From Ailanthus altissimus (lineage: Eukaryota; Streptophyta; Magnoliopsida; Sapindales; Simaroubaceae): 64,000 bases of DNA. This document shows, piece by piece, positions 46,797 to 59,618 of the stretch. The translations under genes and the position numbers were made by a program. The notes under the pieces were generated by a model. It was not told the origin of the DNA. It worked only from the letters and a program-made list of their open reading frames with translations, and ran no database searches. The DNA lies in contig OX327702.1 in assembly GCA_946807835.1 (NCBI GenBank), positions 1,054,001 to 1,118,000 on the forward strand, in the 5' to 3' direction. The stretch's first letter is position 1; each line of letters starts with the position of its first letter.

Positions 46797-47541
46797 CAAC
46801 TCGGGATTTCCAGAAGTTTTTGCTCACAAATATATAAGAATTGTAAAAGATCATAGATGAATAAAGAAAAATAATTAATTACACAAAAGATACAATACAT
46901 AATTTAGTAAATTACATATGTCTACAGTAATTTAAAAATCCTATCTTTTTTATTATTTAGTGATTTTCATGAATTACTTAATGATCACGAAGATCATTCA
47001 ACAATCATGAAGATCACTCAAAAAATTTGTTAAGAATACACAATAAAACAAGTTCTCTAAGGATCTATACAATATTATCTTGTACACTCAATACTCAAAC
47101 GCTCACTAGGCTCTCTATTCTCTCTCTTATTGATACATTGACAACTCTAAGGCATAATAAAGGTTTATAGAGGCTCTAAAACATCTCTAAAAATCCTATA
47201 TTAGCTTGGAATAGAAGTTCACAAGTGAAAGAAATTCAATTTCAACTTGAAAACAACATTAAAACGGGATATTAGAGTTACGGCCCCACTACAACTTTAG
47301 GCTGGTGCCACGGCCTCAGCCTAGTAGCACCTAGACACCGCAACCCCTTGGCTTCCTTGGGAATGCAGCCCTAAGGCTTGAAAAATGTCTTCGTCGTTCT
47401 TCTGAGTCCCTCATTACTTATGACTTTCTATTTTCATCGTTTTCTCATTCGTTCAACGTATTCTCGCCCTCGTTCCATTTTCTTATTAGTTTCTAACTCA
47501 AAACCACACTCAAATATAATTTTAAATCACTAATTTCTACA
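46797..47541 (-). repeat. 3' LTR of Copia-D
   Basis: Similar to 58863-59618, including TCTCTATTCTCTCT.. and CACTCAAATNTNATTTT blocks and the GC-richer middle. Divergence is high, so this is an old insertion. The outer boundary is uncertain by a few bases. Confidence 0.75.
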
Positions 47542-47589
47542 AATATTTTCTTGATTCAAAATTACAAATAAGTTTTCTAGGATCTATCC

Positions 47590-48746
47590 ACACCACATCA
47601 CACGCTCAATTACACAACGGTGATCCTAATTAAGTCTTTATAAAACTAGCTCCACTAAAAATAGTATTTCAAGTATCCAAAGATCCGATTGTATACCATA
47701 CAGGGTAGCTTTGATGTTGTGATCTTTCGTGTTTTACTTGATTGTATGAGCTTTCTCAGGTAAACAATGACCACGAAACATCAGTGGTTAAAAATTATTC
47801 TTACCAATAGCATTCTTATACAATTTCTTTAGAACTCTTTCACTCTAGTGAGCTAATATCCTAATATGCTTCTTAGTCTGCATCACCTTAATATTAATAG
47901 CAATAGATGTTGAACCACACATAACATTTACATCTAGCACATACAACATGTTATGTTTCTCAACCTTTATTATCACCATAGACCCTTTGAATACTTTCAA
48001 TATTGTTTTATCAGTTTTGAATGAACATCCCACTTGATCTAGCATACCCAAGGATACCAAGTTCCTCTTAACATCAGGAACATGTCTTACACTTAGTAAC
48101 TCCTTTATTTGTTCATCATGTAATCTCAATCTTATACTACTAATCTCAATGACTTTACAAGTTATATCATTACCCTTTAATACTTTGTCATTTTTAATGG
48201 ATGTATAATTGGTAAATAAAAATCTATCAGGACACATATAGAAAGTACAACCAGAACTAAGGTTTCTATACTATCATAGTCCTCCTCATAGGCTATTGCG
48301 GTATCTTCTTCTCTTTTCTTTTTATTCTTCATGGCCGTTCTCTCTAGAAAATTTCTTATGAAGTGCTCTTCTTTCTTGCAACCATAACATTTTTTGGCTT
48401 TGTCCTCTGATTCTTTTGAATGATTATTTTTTTCATCTTTATTCTTAGCCCTTCTTCTTACGGTATAGATCATTATAGTATTAGTAGACTTTGATCATTT
48501 CTCTAATTCATTCGAGTTCAACAAGACTTTAACATTAATTATCGTTAAAAAATTTTAGAATGTATCAATAAAGTACTTATAACTGTCTGGTAGAGAATCA
48601 CCTTTTCTTAATCTTTTATTTTGGTGTAATCGTCTCAAGATTAATGATAATCTTGTTAAGATATCAATGTGGTCTTTAATCGAAGTACCTTCAACCATAG
48701 ACTGATAATACAAGTTCTTCTTGATGTGCAGTCGATTTGCCAAAGA
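47590..48746 (-). pseudogene. Copia-D gag C-terminus and protease remnant, pol deleted
   Basis: 48555-48740 is gag (ANRLHIKKNLYYQSMVEGTS), with shifts. 48177-48473 holds the CYGCKKEEHFIRNF knuckle, whose last Cys is replaced by Phe. 47845-48237 is the protease/pre-integrase stretch (VRHVPDVKRNLVSLGMLD). It ends at HIRILAH. The following ~250 bp are degenerate and lack RT and RNase H. Confidence 0.8.
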
Positions 48747-48999
48747 CAGAAGTTGGGAATAATGCTTATATGCCATTTTAGTTATTGTATGGATGTTTTA
48801 TTTATTTAATATTTATACAATAAACATATTAGTTTAATCAATAATTATAAATTATATAGTAATAAGCTTGTAACTTTTTAGACACTGTAGATCTAGAGGA
48901 GTTTAGATCTGATCTAAAGTTAGCATTTTTAAGAGTTAGAGCCATGTCTGAAATATAAACAAATGCTTGAAAATATATTAGTAATTACATAGTTACAAG

Positions 49000-49690
49000 T
49001 AAATGTGGCAAAATAGGTCACAACACGATTATTTAAACACACTTTAAGCGAATATGGGTAAAACAAATCGACACAATTAATAAACGGGTCGAATTCATGT
49101 TACTCATTTATTAATCGTGTCAAATATATGTTTGAGGTGTACGATTCACTAATTCGTTTAAGTCACATTTATTAAACGAATCGTATTTGTGTCTATTCGT
49201 GTGTCTATTCATTTAAGTCACATTTAATTAAATTATAAAATAAAATAAAATTATATAATTAAATATATATATATATAATTAAAAATTAAAACCTTAATGT
49301 ATCTAAAGTCTAAGACTCTTCTCCTTCAATTATGTTGGATGAATTTTATTTTTTTAATTGTGTTGGAATAATGTTATTATTAGATGCATTAAATACTTAA
49401 TTTTTGATGTAATTTAAATTTATTAATCATGACTTAAACGTGTTTTAAATGAATCGAATATTTTGTGTAAATGAATCAAATTAGGTGTTATTATTCATTT
49501 AAACGAATATAATAGTAAACGAATCGAATCGTGTATAACCGTATAAACGAATTGAATTTGATCTATTTATTTAAATGTGTCGAATCAAGTCGTGTCGTAT
49601 AATTTGTTTATTAAACGAATCGAATCTGTATTTAAGTATTTGATTGACACGACACGAATATGATTTGTTTACATAAATTGTTCTTTATTG
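49000..49690. mobile_element. Inserted AT-rich repeat with GACACGA/AAACGAATCG motifs
   Basis: E1 reads continuously across this point, so the block is extra. It contains many inverted copies of short words (AAACGAATCGAAT and its complement; GTGTCGT/ACGACAC) and an (AT)n centre near 49265. That suggests a small inverted-repeat transposon. No family is assigned. Confidence 0.5.
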
Positions 49691-49846
49691 CAAAGAGTTA
49701 CAAATGGTGCTAAGAAATGTCATTATGTAGTATGTTCTTGAACACATTATTCCTAGTCTAGGATTACCGATATAGGTCAATCAATATTCTTTATAAACTA
49801 GTGTATGTTTATATTTGAAATATCTAGATAGTTAATCTTAGCAGAT

Positions 49847-52800
49847 CGTGAGCTTAGCGAAAGCCCGTATAAGCATACAGATATGCAATAAGCACTGGAT
49901 ACTAAACAGACTCATGTGGACCTCAAATAGACATCCCATAAAGCCGTCAATAGAGGGTCTTCTCGAGTTGAGTAGTATTCGTGGTCCTTTGACTTGAGCA
50001 TTATGGTGGGCTTATAAGTAATCCACTATAATTTGTTCCACACATGTCAAAGATCTTTCATGGTCTGATCTCTAGGTATCGTTAGGTATGGTCTGATGCT
50101 CATGGAGCCCGGTATCTGTAGATATAGGATCCATTAACTCATATGAGTGAGTTGTATATCATAATGCTTCGAAATTATATCTTAAAACATCTTATGGCTA
50201 GAAACTAAAATTCTAAAAAAGAGTTTTCTATAGGGTTAAACAATATCACAATATTTTTGCGGAAATTGTTTACAAAAATATGAATCTGGATATAGGTTTA
50301 CAGTTGAGCATATAGAAATTTGATAGTGATGATTTATTTATCTACTCTTCCAGGATATAAGTTGTCACGCCCCAGACCCAAAAGATCTGACACACGACAT
50401 TACTTACATTCATTCAATAAAACTTAAAATAATTCATTTTTATTTCTTTCAGAATTATAGCAATTGAATTATGACTGGGACAATTAGTAAACCGGAGATA
50501 CGCAGAGTTTTCTCAGAGATTAACACTCTACTACGTCACCAGTAGCAACTTTGTTACCGGAAGCCCAGAATATATTCATCGCAAATTCTTACTTAAAATC
50601 AATCCCTTACTACACTTGGTGAAACTTAAACTAAATCCAACCACACACAATAAAATAATACATAAGTATTTATTCAATAGGGACAAATCAAATATTTTAT
50701 CCCACGTGTCCCCAAATGAAACACTTAGCAACCTAACAACTTAGGGAACCCAAGGAACAGCAGAAGCCTTGCCAAATCCGCAAAGCACACATGTACCTTA
50801 TTTACCTGAAATCACCATAAACTATAATGAGTATAAAACTCAGTAAGCATACTAGTTTTTCATATATCAAATACAAATATGGTGGCGGTGATGCTTCTCG
50901 TGAGCTTAGCGAAAGCCCGTATAAGCATACAGATATGCAATAAGCACTGGATACTAAACAGACTCATGTGGACCTCAAATAGACATCCCATAAAGCCGTC
51001 AATAGAGGGTCTTCTCGAGTTGAGTAGTATTCGTGGTCCTTTGACTTGAGCATTATGGTGGGCTTATAAGTAATCCACTATAATTTGTTCCACACATGTC
51101 AAAGATCTTTCATGGTCTGATCTCTAGGTATCGTTAGGTATGGTCTGATGCTCATGGAGCCCGGTATCTGTAGATATAGGATCCATTAACTCATATGAGT
51201 GAGTTGTATATCATAATGCTTCGAAATTATATCTTAAAACATCTTATGGCTAGAAACTAAAATTCTAAAAAAGAGTTTTCTATAGGGTTAAACAATATTA
51301 CAATATTTTTGCGGAAATTGTTTACAAAAATATGAATCTGGATATAGGTTTACAGTTGAGCATATAGAAATTTGATAGTGATGATTTATTTATCTACTCT
51401 TCCAGGATATAAGTTGTCACGCCCCAGACCCAAAAGATCTGACACACGACATTACTTACATTCATTCAATAAAACTTAAAATAATTCATTTTTATTTCTT
51501 TCAGAATTATAGCAATTGAATTATGACTGGGACAATTAGTAAACCGGAGATACGCAGAGTTTTCTCAGAGATTAACACTCTACTACGTCACCAGTAGCAA
51601 CTTTGTTACCGGAAGCCCAGAATATATTCATCGCAAATTCTTACTTAAAATCAATCCCTTACTACACTTGGTGAAACTTAAACTAAATCCAACCACACAC
51701 AATAAAATAATACATAAGTATTTATTCAATAGGGACAAATCAAATATTTTATCCCACGTGTCCCCAAATGAAACACTTAGCAACCTAACAACTTAGGGAA
51801 CCCAAGGAACAGCAGAAGCCTTGCCAAATCCGCAAAGCACACATGTACCTTATTTACCTGAAATCACCATAAACTATAATGAGTATAAAACTCAGTAAGC
51901 ATACTAGTTTTTCATATATCAAATACAAATATGGTGGCGGTGATGCTTCTCGTGAGCTTAGCGAAAGCCCGTATAAGCATACAGATATGCAATAAGCACT
52001 GGATACTAAACAGACTCATGTGGACCTCAAATAGACATCCCATAAAGCCGTCAATAGAGGGTCTTCTCGAGTTGAGTAGTATTCGTGGTCCTTTGACTTG
52101 AGCATTATGGTGGGCTTATAAGTAATCCACTATAATTTGTTCCACACATGTCAAAGATCTTTCATGGTCTGATCTCTAGGTATCGTTAGGTATGGTCTGA
52201 TGCTCATGGAGCCCGGTATCTGTAGATATAGGATCCATTAACTCATATGAGTGAGTTGTATATCATAATGCTTCGAAATTATATCTTAAAACATCTTATG
52301 GCTAGAAACTAAAATTCTAAAAAAGAGTTTTCTATAGGGTTAAACAATATCACAATATTTTTGCGGAAATTGTTTACAAAAATATGAATCTGGATATAGG
52401 TTTACAGTTGAGCATATAGAAATTTGATAGTGATGATTTATTTATCTACTCTTCCAGGATATAAGTTGTCACGCCCCAGACCCAAAAGATCTGACACACG
52501 ACATTACTTACATTCATTCAATAAAACTTAAAATAATTCATTTTTATTTCTTTCAGAATTATAGCAATTGAATTATGACTGGGACAATTAGTAAACCGGA
52601 GATACGCAGAGTTTTCTCAGAGATTAACACTCTACTACGTCACCAGTAGCAACTTTGTTACCGGAAGCCCAGAATATATTCATCGCAAATTCTTACTTAA
52701 AATCAATCCCTTACTACACTTGGTGAAACTTAAACTAAATCCAACCACACACAATAAAATAATACATAAGTATTTATTCAATAGGGACAAATCAAATATT

Positions 52801-52982
52801 TTATCCCACGTGTCCCCAAATGAAACACTTAGCAACCTAACAACTTAGGGAACCCAAGGAACAGCAGAAGCCTTGCCAAATCCGCAAAGCACACATGTAC
52901 CTTATTTACCTGAAATCACCATAAACTATAATGAGTATAAAACTCAGTAAGCATACTAGTTTTTCATATATCAAATACAAAT
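49847..52982. repeat. Tandem triplication, 1052 bp unit
   Basis: Units start at 49847, 50899 and 51951 with CGTGAGCTTAGCGAAAGC. Each spans the last ~515 bp of E2, the TAAGT target site and the first ~515 bp of the gypsy-type LTR. The copies are virtually identical; I see one difference (C at 50247 and 52351, T at 51299). Units 1 and 2 end with a 19 bp filler absent from unit 3, which instead continues into normal LTR sequence. The duplication is therefore recent and younger than the LTR insertion. Confidence 0.93.
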
Positions 52983-55900
52983 ACATATATGTACACAATG
53001 CATATGTATGATATGTTGTTATCAATCAAAATCATAATCTTATCAAATCACATATCATGTAAGCGCTTACACATTCTTTCAAAACACATAATAGGAATAC
53101 CATCACTCAACTACTACTTAGTAGGACTTACACATCACATATCACATAATGAGCCAAATGTCACTCGTAGGTGACATACCGTATGAGAGGAATAGTACAA
53201 GTGAGGTCTTGAATAACACATATATAATGCTCATGCCCGAAGGTAAAAGCTAAACCCTCACCCTGATCATCGGTGAGTCCTCTCACATGCACCAATACGC
53301 CACCACACGAATGTGATAACTCACTCTTCCTTTAGGTACCAATAGGATCCTCCCTACATACGAAACACATAACATATACCTATCCCGAAGGAAAGGCCAC
53401 ACATAAAAGCTCCACAAATCACATAAGATGCCTACTAAGTCAACAGTGAGTTCAAGCATCCTCAAAACACAAAATCTTTCTCATGGACATATTGCACTTC
53501 AAAGCTTTCTTTGTTAAACATATCTTATTTTGAAAACTCACTTTCAAAAAACACATGTATGTCCATGCTCAATGTCAATGCTCATATTCATAAACATATA
53601 TTCACATTTCATATCAAAATATACTTTGACATAACATAAACATATTCTTAACCACATTTACAAAATCATTCATAACACTTACTATGTTTATTGTGATTCC
53701 AGTAAAAAGTCTAGTATACTTACCTCTTAACACTTTCAGCTACAAGGCTTAAATCTCCTTAACCTATCAATGGAGATTAATCCTTTCATAAGCCTCACAA
53801 TTCACACAAAATACTTTAAATAGCTTACAAAATTATACACAATGCATTTATCACATCAAATTGGTCTAAAAACTTGGTTTCTCAAAACCTGTCATTCTGA
53901 TCACTTACACTTAACAAAATTTTCTAATACATCAAATGATGTCCAATTACTCCAAAATCAGAATATACCATCCTTGACTCATATATCCTTCTTATATATG
54001 AATATTATATCAAAATTCCTACACAATCCATTCCATACACACCATTAAATCCAAACTACTAACCTGACAGGATCAAGATACTTACTGAACAGTATTCAAT
54101 CTCCCAATTTTATAAAATCATATACTAACTCAAAAATTATAAAACTACCACATAATTACTCTTGACATATATCTCAGTCCATGATAAATATTTGGCTTCC
54201 AAATAACTGCCAAAAGTATTTTAAAACTATTTTATTTCATAACTTTAAAAATCTGTTAATCAAATACTACAATGAGCTGATACACTTTAGAAATTCATAA
54301 CACTTCAACCACATTGATCTAAATTCTCAATTCCGATTATATCATATTAGACATATAAAATTATCATATTCCACAAATTCATAATTTTTTAAGATCATTC
54401 AGTAGGACAAAAATTATTTTTCACTGTACTATACTGTTTACACAGGAAATTTCCAGAATTTCAGGGTCATTTTGGTAAATTCACTATAAATTCAATTTCC
54501 AGAATTTTCAATCGATTCAAAGTCTCAGATGATCCTTAACATGTATAATTTCATATACTCAAAATTCAAAACCAGAATCGATTCACAATAATTTATAAAA
54601 TTCTTAAATCAAGAGACTATCAATCAGAAATTTTACAATCCATCATGATTTATCAAACTATCTTATAAATCATCATCAATTCTCAAACTATCATACGAAA
54701 TACACATCAAATCCTCAATTATACATATTTCCAGAAATCAAAACTTAAAGAAATTAACATAATTAACACCAATAAATTAAGAAATAATTGTGATATACCT
54801 CTTAAGAACCAAAAATTCCAATTTCTTCTTCTTCTTCTTCTTCTCTTTCTCTCTCCTCTATTTCTCTCTTCTCTCTCTTAAAAGGGGTAGCTCGACCTAA
54901 ATGAGAGAATTAGGGTTTTAAAAGTGTATTTTTATACTAAGTGGCTAATTTTTTGGTATTTACGAATTCACCCCCAAAACTTTTAAAGTATAACAATTTG
55001 GTCCCTAAAATAATTCCAAAGTCTTGCAAATAAATCCAATACTAATAGTATATCCTTAACCTATAAAAACACTACTAATAACAATATATAAATCAAGGAT
55101 CACCCACATACAAATAAAATAATTATATTTATATATATAAATATACATATTCTTACCGGTTATGGATACTGGTTACTACAATTATCTTATCCCACGTGTC
55201 CCCAAATGAAACACTTAGCAACCTAACAACTTAGGGAACTCAAGGAACAGCAGAAGCCTTGCCAAATCCGCTAAGCACACATATACCTTATTTACCTGAA
55301 ATCACCATAAACTATAATGAGTATAAAACTCAGTAAGCATACTAGTTTTTCATATATCAAATACAAATATATATATGTACACAATGCATATGTATGATAT
55401 GCTGTGATCAATCAAAATCATAATCTTATCAAATCACATATCATGTAAGCGCTTACACATTCTTTCAAAACACATAATAGGAATACCATCACTCAACTAC
55501 TACTTAGTAGGACTTACATATCACATATCACATAATGAGCCAAATGTCACTCGTAGGTGACATACTGTATGAGAGGAATAGTACAAGTGAGGCCTTTAAA
55601 TCACACATATATAATGCTCATGCCCGAAGGTAAAAGCCAAACCCTCACCCTGATCATCGGTGAGTCCTCTCACATGTACCAATACGCCATCACACGAATG
55701 TGATGACTCACTCTTCCTTTAGGTACCAATAGGATCCTCCCTACATACGGAACACATAACATATACCAATCCCGAAGGAAAGGCCACACATAAAGGCTCC
55801 ACAAATCACATAAAATGCCTACTAAGTCAACAGTGAGTTCAAGTACCCTTAAAACACAAAATATTTCTCATTGACATATTACACTTCAAAAGCTTTCTTT

Positions 55901-57574
55901 GTTAAACATATCTTATTTTGAAAACTCACTTTCAAAAAACACATGTATGTCCATGCTCAATGTCAATGCTCATATTCATAAACATATATTCACATTTCAT
56001 ATCAAAATATACTTTGACATAACATAAACATATTCTTAACCACATTTACAAAATCATTCATAACACTTACTATGTTTATTGTGATTCCAGTAAAAAGTCT
56101 AGTATACTTACCTCTTAACACTTTCAGCTACAAGGCTTAAATCTCCTTAACCTATCAATGGAGATTAATCCTTTCATAAGCCTCACAATTCACACAAAAT
56201 ACTTTAAATAGCTTACAAAATTATACACAATGCATTTATCACATCAAATTGGTCTAAAAACTTGGTTTCTCAAAACCTGTCATTCTGATCACTTACACTT
56301 AACAAAATTTTCTAATACATCAAATGATGTCCAATTACTCCAAAATCAGAATATACCATCCTTGACTCATATATCCTTCTTATATATGAATATTATATCA
56401 AAATTCCTACACAATCCATTCCATACACACCATTAAATCCAAACTACTAACCTGACAGGATCAAGATACTTACTGAACAGTATTCAATCTCCCAATTTTA
56501 TAAAATCATATACTAACTCAAAAATTATAAAACTACCACATAATTACTCTTGACATATATCTCAGTCCATGATAAATATTTGGCTTCCAAATAACTGCCA
56601 AAAGTATTTTAAAACTATTTTATTTCATAACTTTAAAAATCTGTTAATCAAATACTACAATGAGCTGATACACTTTAGAAATTCATAACACTTCAACCAC
56701 ATTGATCTAAATTCTCAATTCCGATTATATCATATTAGACATATAAAATTATCATATTCCACAAATTCATAATTTTTTAAGATCATTCAGTAGGACAAAA
56801 ATTATTTTTCACTGTACTATACTGTTTACACAGGAAATTTCCATAATTTCAGGGTCATTTTGGTAAATTCACTATAAATTCAATTTCCAGAATTTTCAAT
56901 CGATTCAAAGTCTCAGATGATCCTTAACATGTATAATTTCATATACTCAAAATTCAAAACCAGAATCGATTCACAATAATTTATAAAATTCTTAAATCAA
57001 GAGACTATCAATCAGAAATTTTACAATCCATCATGATTTATCAAACTATCTTATAAATCATCATCAATTCTCAAACTATCATACGAAATACACATCAAAT
57101 CCTCAATTATACATATTTCCAGAAATCAAAACTTAAAGAAATTAACATAATTAACACCAATAAATTAAGAAATAATTGTGATATACCTCTTAAGAACCAA
57201 AAATTCCAATTTCTTCTTCTTCTTCTTCTTCTCTTTCTCTCTCCTCTATTTCTCTCTTCTCTCTCTCTAAAAGAGGTAGCTCGACCAAAATGAGAGAATT
57301 AGGGTTTTAAAAGTGTATTTTTATACTAAGTGGCTAATTTTTTGGTATTTATGAATTTACCCCTAAAACTTTCAAAGTATTACAATTTGGTCCCTAAAAT
57401 AAATCTAAAGTCTTGCCATTAAACTCAATGCTAATAGTATCACCTTAACCTATACAAACACTACTAATAACAATATATAAATCAAGTATCACCAACATAC
57501 AAATAAAATACGTATATTTATACATATATAAATACTTATTCTTACCAGTCGTGGATACTGGTTACTACATAAGT
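50358..57574. repeat. Target-site duplication TAAGT around the fused LTR pair
   Basis: TAAGT at 50358-50362 and 57570-57574 flanks TGTCACGCCCC..GGTTACTACA. It shows that one integration event placed this LTR material in E2. The left copy is repeated in the tandem units. Confidence 0.88.
50363..57569 (-). mobile_element. Fused pair of large gypsy-type LTRs without internal domain
   Basis: On the minus strand, the 5' LTR (57569 down to about 55186) lacks its last ~335 bp. It is joined directly to a complete 3' LTR (55180 down to 52467 in the third tandem unit, 2714 bp), with a few bases (about 55181-55186) between. Both are homologous to the solo LTR 22035-24755. All gag-pol sequence is gone. 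The partial extra LTR ends in tandem units 1 and 2 come from the triplication. Confidence 0.85.
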
Positions 57575-58514
57575 AATGAAAAGATTATACGGATATAGTT
57601 GAACTCAACTTGTATGGTTTAACATGTCGTTCTGTAATATCTGTAATATGTGTGTAGGATATCGTTCACAATTTTACGAAAAAAATTTGTAAGACAAACG
57701 AGGGTGAACCTAGAGTATCTTACAATATAATGTATACTTGTTGAGCACTAGGGTAGTGGGACATTTGATCCGAGAAGATTTTAGAAAGTAGGATTCATTT
57801 TAAGACCTCTCTGAAAAGTGAAAAATATAGTTTACAAATATTGTAAATAAGCCCCAATTGCATGGAAAATAAATATTTACACATGGCATCCATGCATGGC
57901 CATTTGTATGACAAATGGCAGCATGTATAGAATAGTATGTGACAAATTTCACATATATAAACTATTTGTACGAAATGTTTAAGTGACAAATGTCACTCAC
58001 GTATTATCTTGCATGGTCAAACTAAGCTCCAAGTTGGACAAATGTTCACATGCAAGAGTTTTAGGTAATAAAAAGAAATAGTTTCATTTTTTCATTCCAT
58101 TATTCCATTTGAAAGTCAAAATTTATGCAAATACAATTGAGAGAAAAGAAAACTTTGAAAGTTTGTCATTTAGATCCCTAAACACATTTTGTTGATTATT
58201 TTGTGACTACAACAAGTTTAAGTGTTGATCTGAGTTCAAATCTTTTTAGGAAATTAGAAAGAAAGTTACCATTCTAGCTACTCTAATTCCATCAAGAGTT
58301 GGATACTATAATTATTCTAAGAATCACTTCAAGGTAAGCTCCAAGCTTCAATCTTCACTGAATCGTCTACAAGGGCATATTTTTAGTTCAATAATGATAT
58401 GTATATGTTGTCTAATTACATGTTATTCCGCTGCATAATTCATGTTAGACATAAATTTTGAAATTTTCAATATGTACACAATCACATGCATGCACCTATA
58501 AACACGTTTAACAA
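57575..58514 (-). mobile_element. E2 distal half
   Basis: This continues E2 after the LTR pair, corresponding to about 14391-15600 of E1 in reverse. No coding frame of interest was found. Confidence 0.55.
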
Positions 58515-58840
58515 CTTTGTCATGTATAAATCATCAAACTTCTTCCAAATACCAATTGTCGTCTTCTCTCTAGCAACCTCTCTTAAAATTTTATTACTCA
58601 ATGACAGAACAATAGTATTATAGGCTCTCTTCTAAATGGTTTTATGATTAAGGTCAAATCTCAATATCTCAGGCTTCTTCTCATCATTGGTTATGGAAGG
58701 AGTCTCTTCAAGAGCTGAATCAAACCATTGACTTACCAGTAAAGCTATCACATTCACCTTTTATAGATTAAAATCATTCTACCAATTGAACTTCTCAACT
58801 TCATACTTATGAGTTGCTATACTTAGATCAACATGTGATT
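58515..58840 (-). pseudogene. Copia-D gag N-terminus remnant
   Basis: On the minus strand it reads the Tork gag start (ATHKYEVEKFNW, then DFN and IALLVSQW) and the NTIVLSLSNKILREVA block, with several substitutions and at least one stop. It ends at YMTK, where E2 begins, and its continuation is at 48746. Confidence 0.8.
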
Positions 58841-58862
58841 AACCTTAGCTGTAATATCAGTT

Positions 58863-59618
58863 TGTTGGGATTTCGCGAAAGTCTTGACTCACGAGTATAC
58901 AAGAATTGCAAAAGATTACACAATGAATATAGAAAACAATCAATCATATACAAGGCACATCAGAATTTACGTAGCTCGACAAATTGTCATTGTCCACAGT
59001 AGATAAAAAATCTTAACTTCTTTTATTACTCTATGATTATCATGAATCACTCAATGATCACAAAGATTACTTAACTACCACAAAGATCACTCAAGAATTT
59101 GTAAGGAATAAACAATAGAACAAGCTCTTCAAGGGTTTATAAATCACTCTCTTACACACTTAGTACTCAAGCGCTCTCTAGGCTCTCTATTCTCTCTTAT
59201 TGATGCATCAATAACCCTAAGGCATAACAATGTATATATAGGCTTCAAAACAACCCCTAGAAACCCTATATTAACTTGGAATTTAAGTCCACACGTGAAA
59301 TGAATCCAATTCTAACTTGAAAACTGCAAAATGACATAAAAATAGGATATCGCGCCGAGGTGCCTCAGTCTAGTGCCACGGCAGGTGTTTCCACGCCAAG
59401 GCTGGAGCCTGGGTTAGAGTCGAGGCCGCGACCTGGCTTCCTTGGAGCTACACCCCCAAGGCCTGGAAAATCTCTATGTGGTATTTCTGAGCCCTTCCTT
59501 GCTTCCAACTTTTCTTTTTTATCCCTTTCCCATCCGTTTGATATACACGTGTCGTCTTTTTATTAGTATTCAACTCAAAATCACACTCAAATGTGATTTT
59601 GAATCACCAATTTCCACA
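58863..59618 (-). repeat. 5' LTR of Copia-D (756 bp)
   Basis: It lies next to the degenerate primer-binding site (58847-58858) and matches 46797-47541. A GC-richer block at 59350-59470 corresponds to the GC-rich parts of the Copia-B and -C LTRs. Confidence 0.78.

Larger units (their letters stand above)
48747..58514 (+). mobile_element. Element E2: insertion in Copia-D gag, itself interrupted
   Basis: The two halves (48747-50362 and 57570-58514) align in order with the reverse of E1. They lie exactly between two parts of one gag codon series (..DLYMTK and LANRLHIKK..). Without later inserts it would be about 1.8-1.9 kb, close to E1. Insertions inside it are a ~690 bp GACACGA-rich block (about 49000-49690), the fused LTR pair 50363-57569, and the tandem triplication. 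Class unknown, as for E1. Confidence 0.65.
46797..59618 (-). mobile_element. Copia-D: Tork-like Ty1-copia, internally deleted and split by nested insertions
   Basis: On the minus strand the 5' LTR is 58863-59618 and the 3' LTR about 46797-47541. A degenerate primer-binding site is at 58847-58858 and a purine tract AATCAAGAAAATATT at about 47542-47556. gag begins at about 58820, stops at 58515, and resumes at 48746 after the 9.8 kb E2 insertion. Protease and pre-integrase follow, but the integrase core, RT and RNase H are missing: text jumps from an IQSDLW-like integrase start to the element's 3' end within 200 bp. It is therefore a non-autonomous deletion derivative, itself inserted into a LINE. 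Confidence 0.82.

Noticed and set aside
53842..54048. Identical 68-codon frames at 53842 and 56230
   Set aside because: Both lie inside duplicated LTR sequence. Identity follows from LTR homology and conversion, not from protein conservation.
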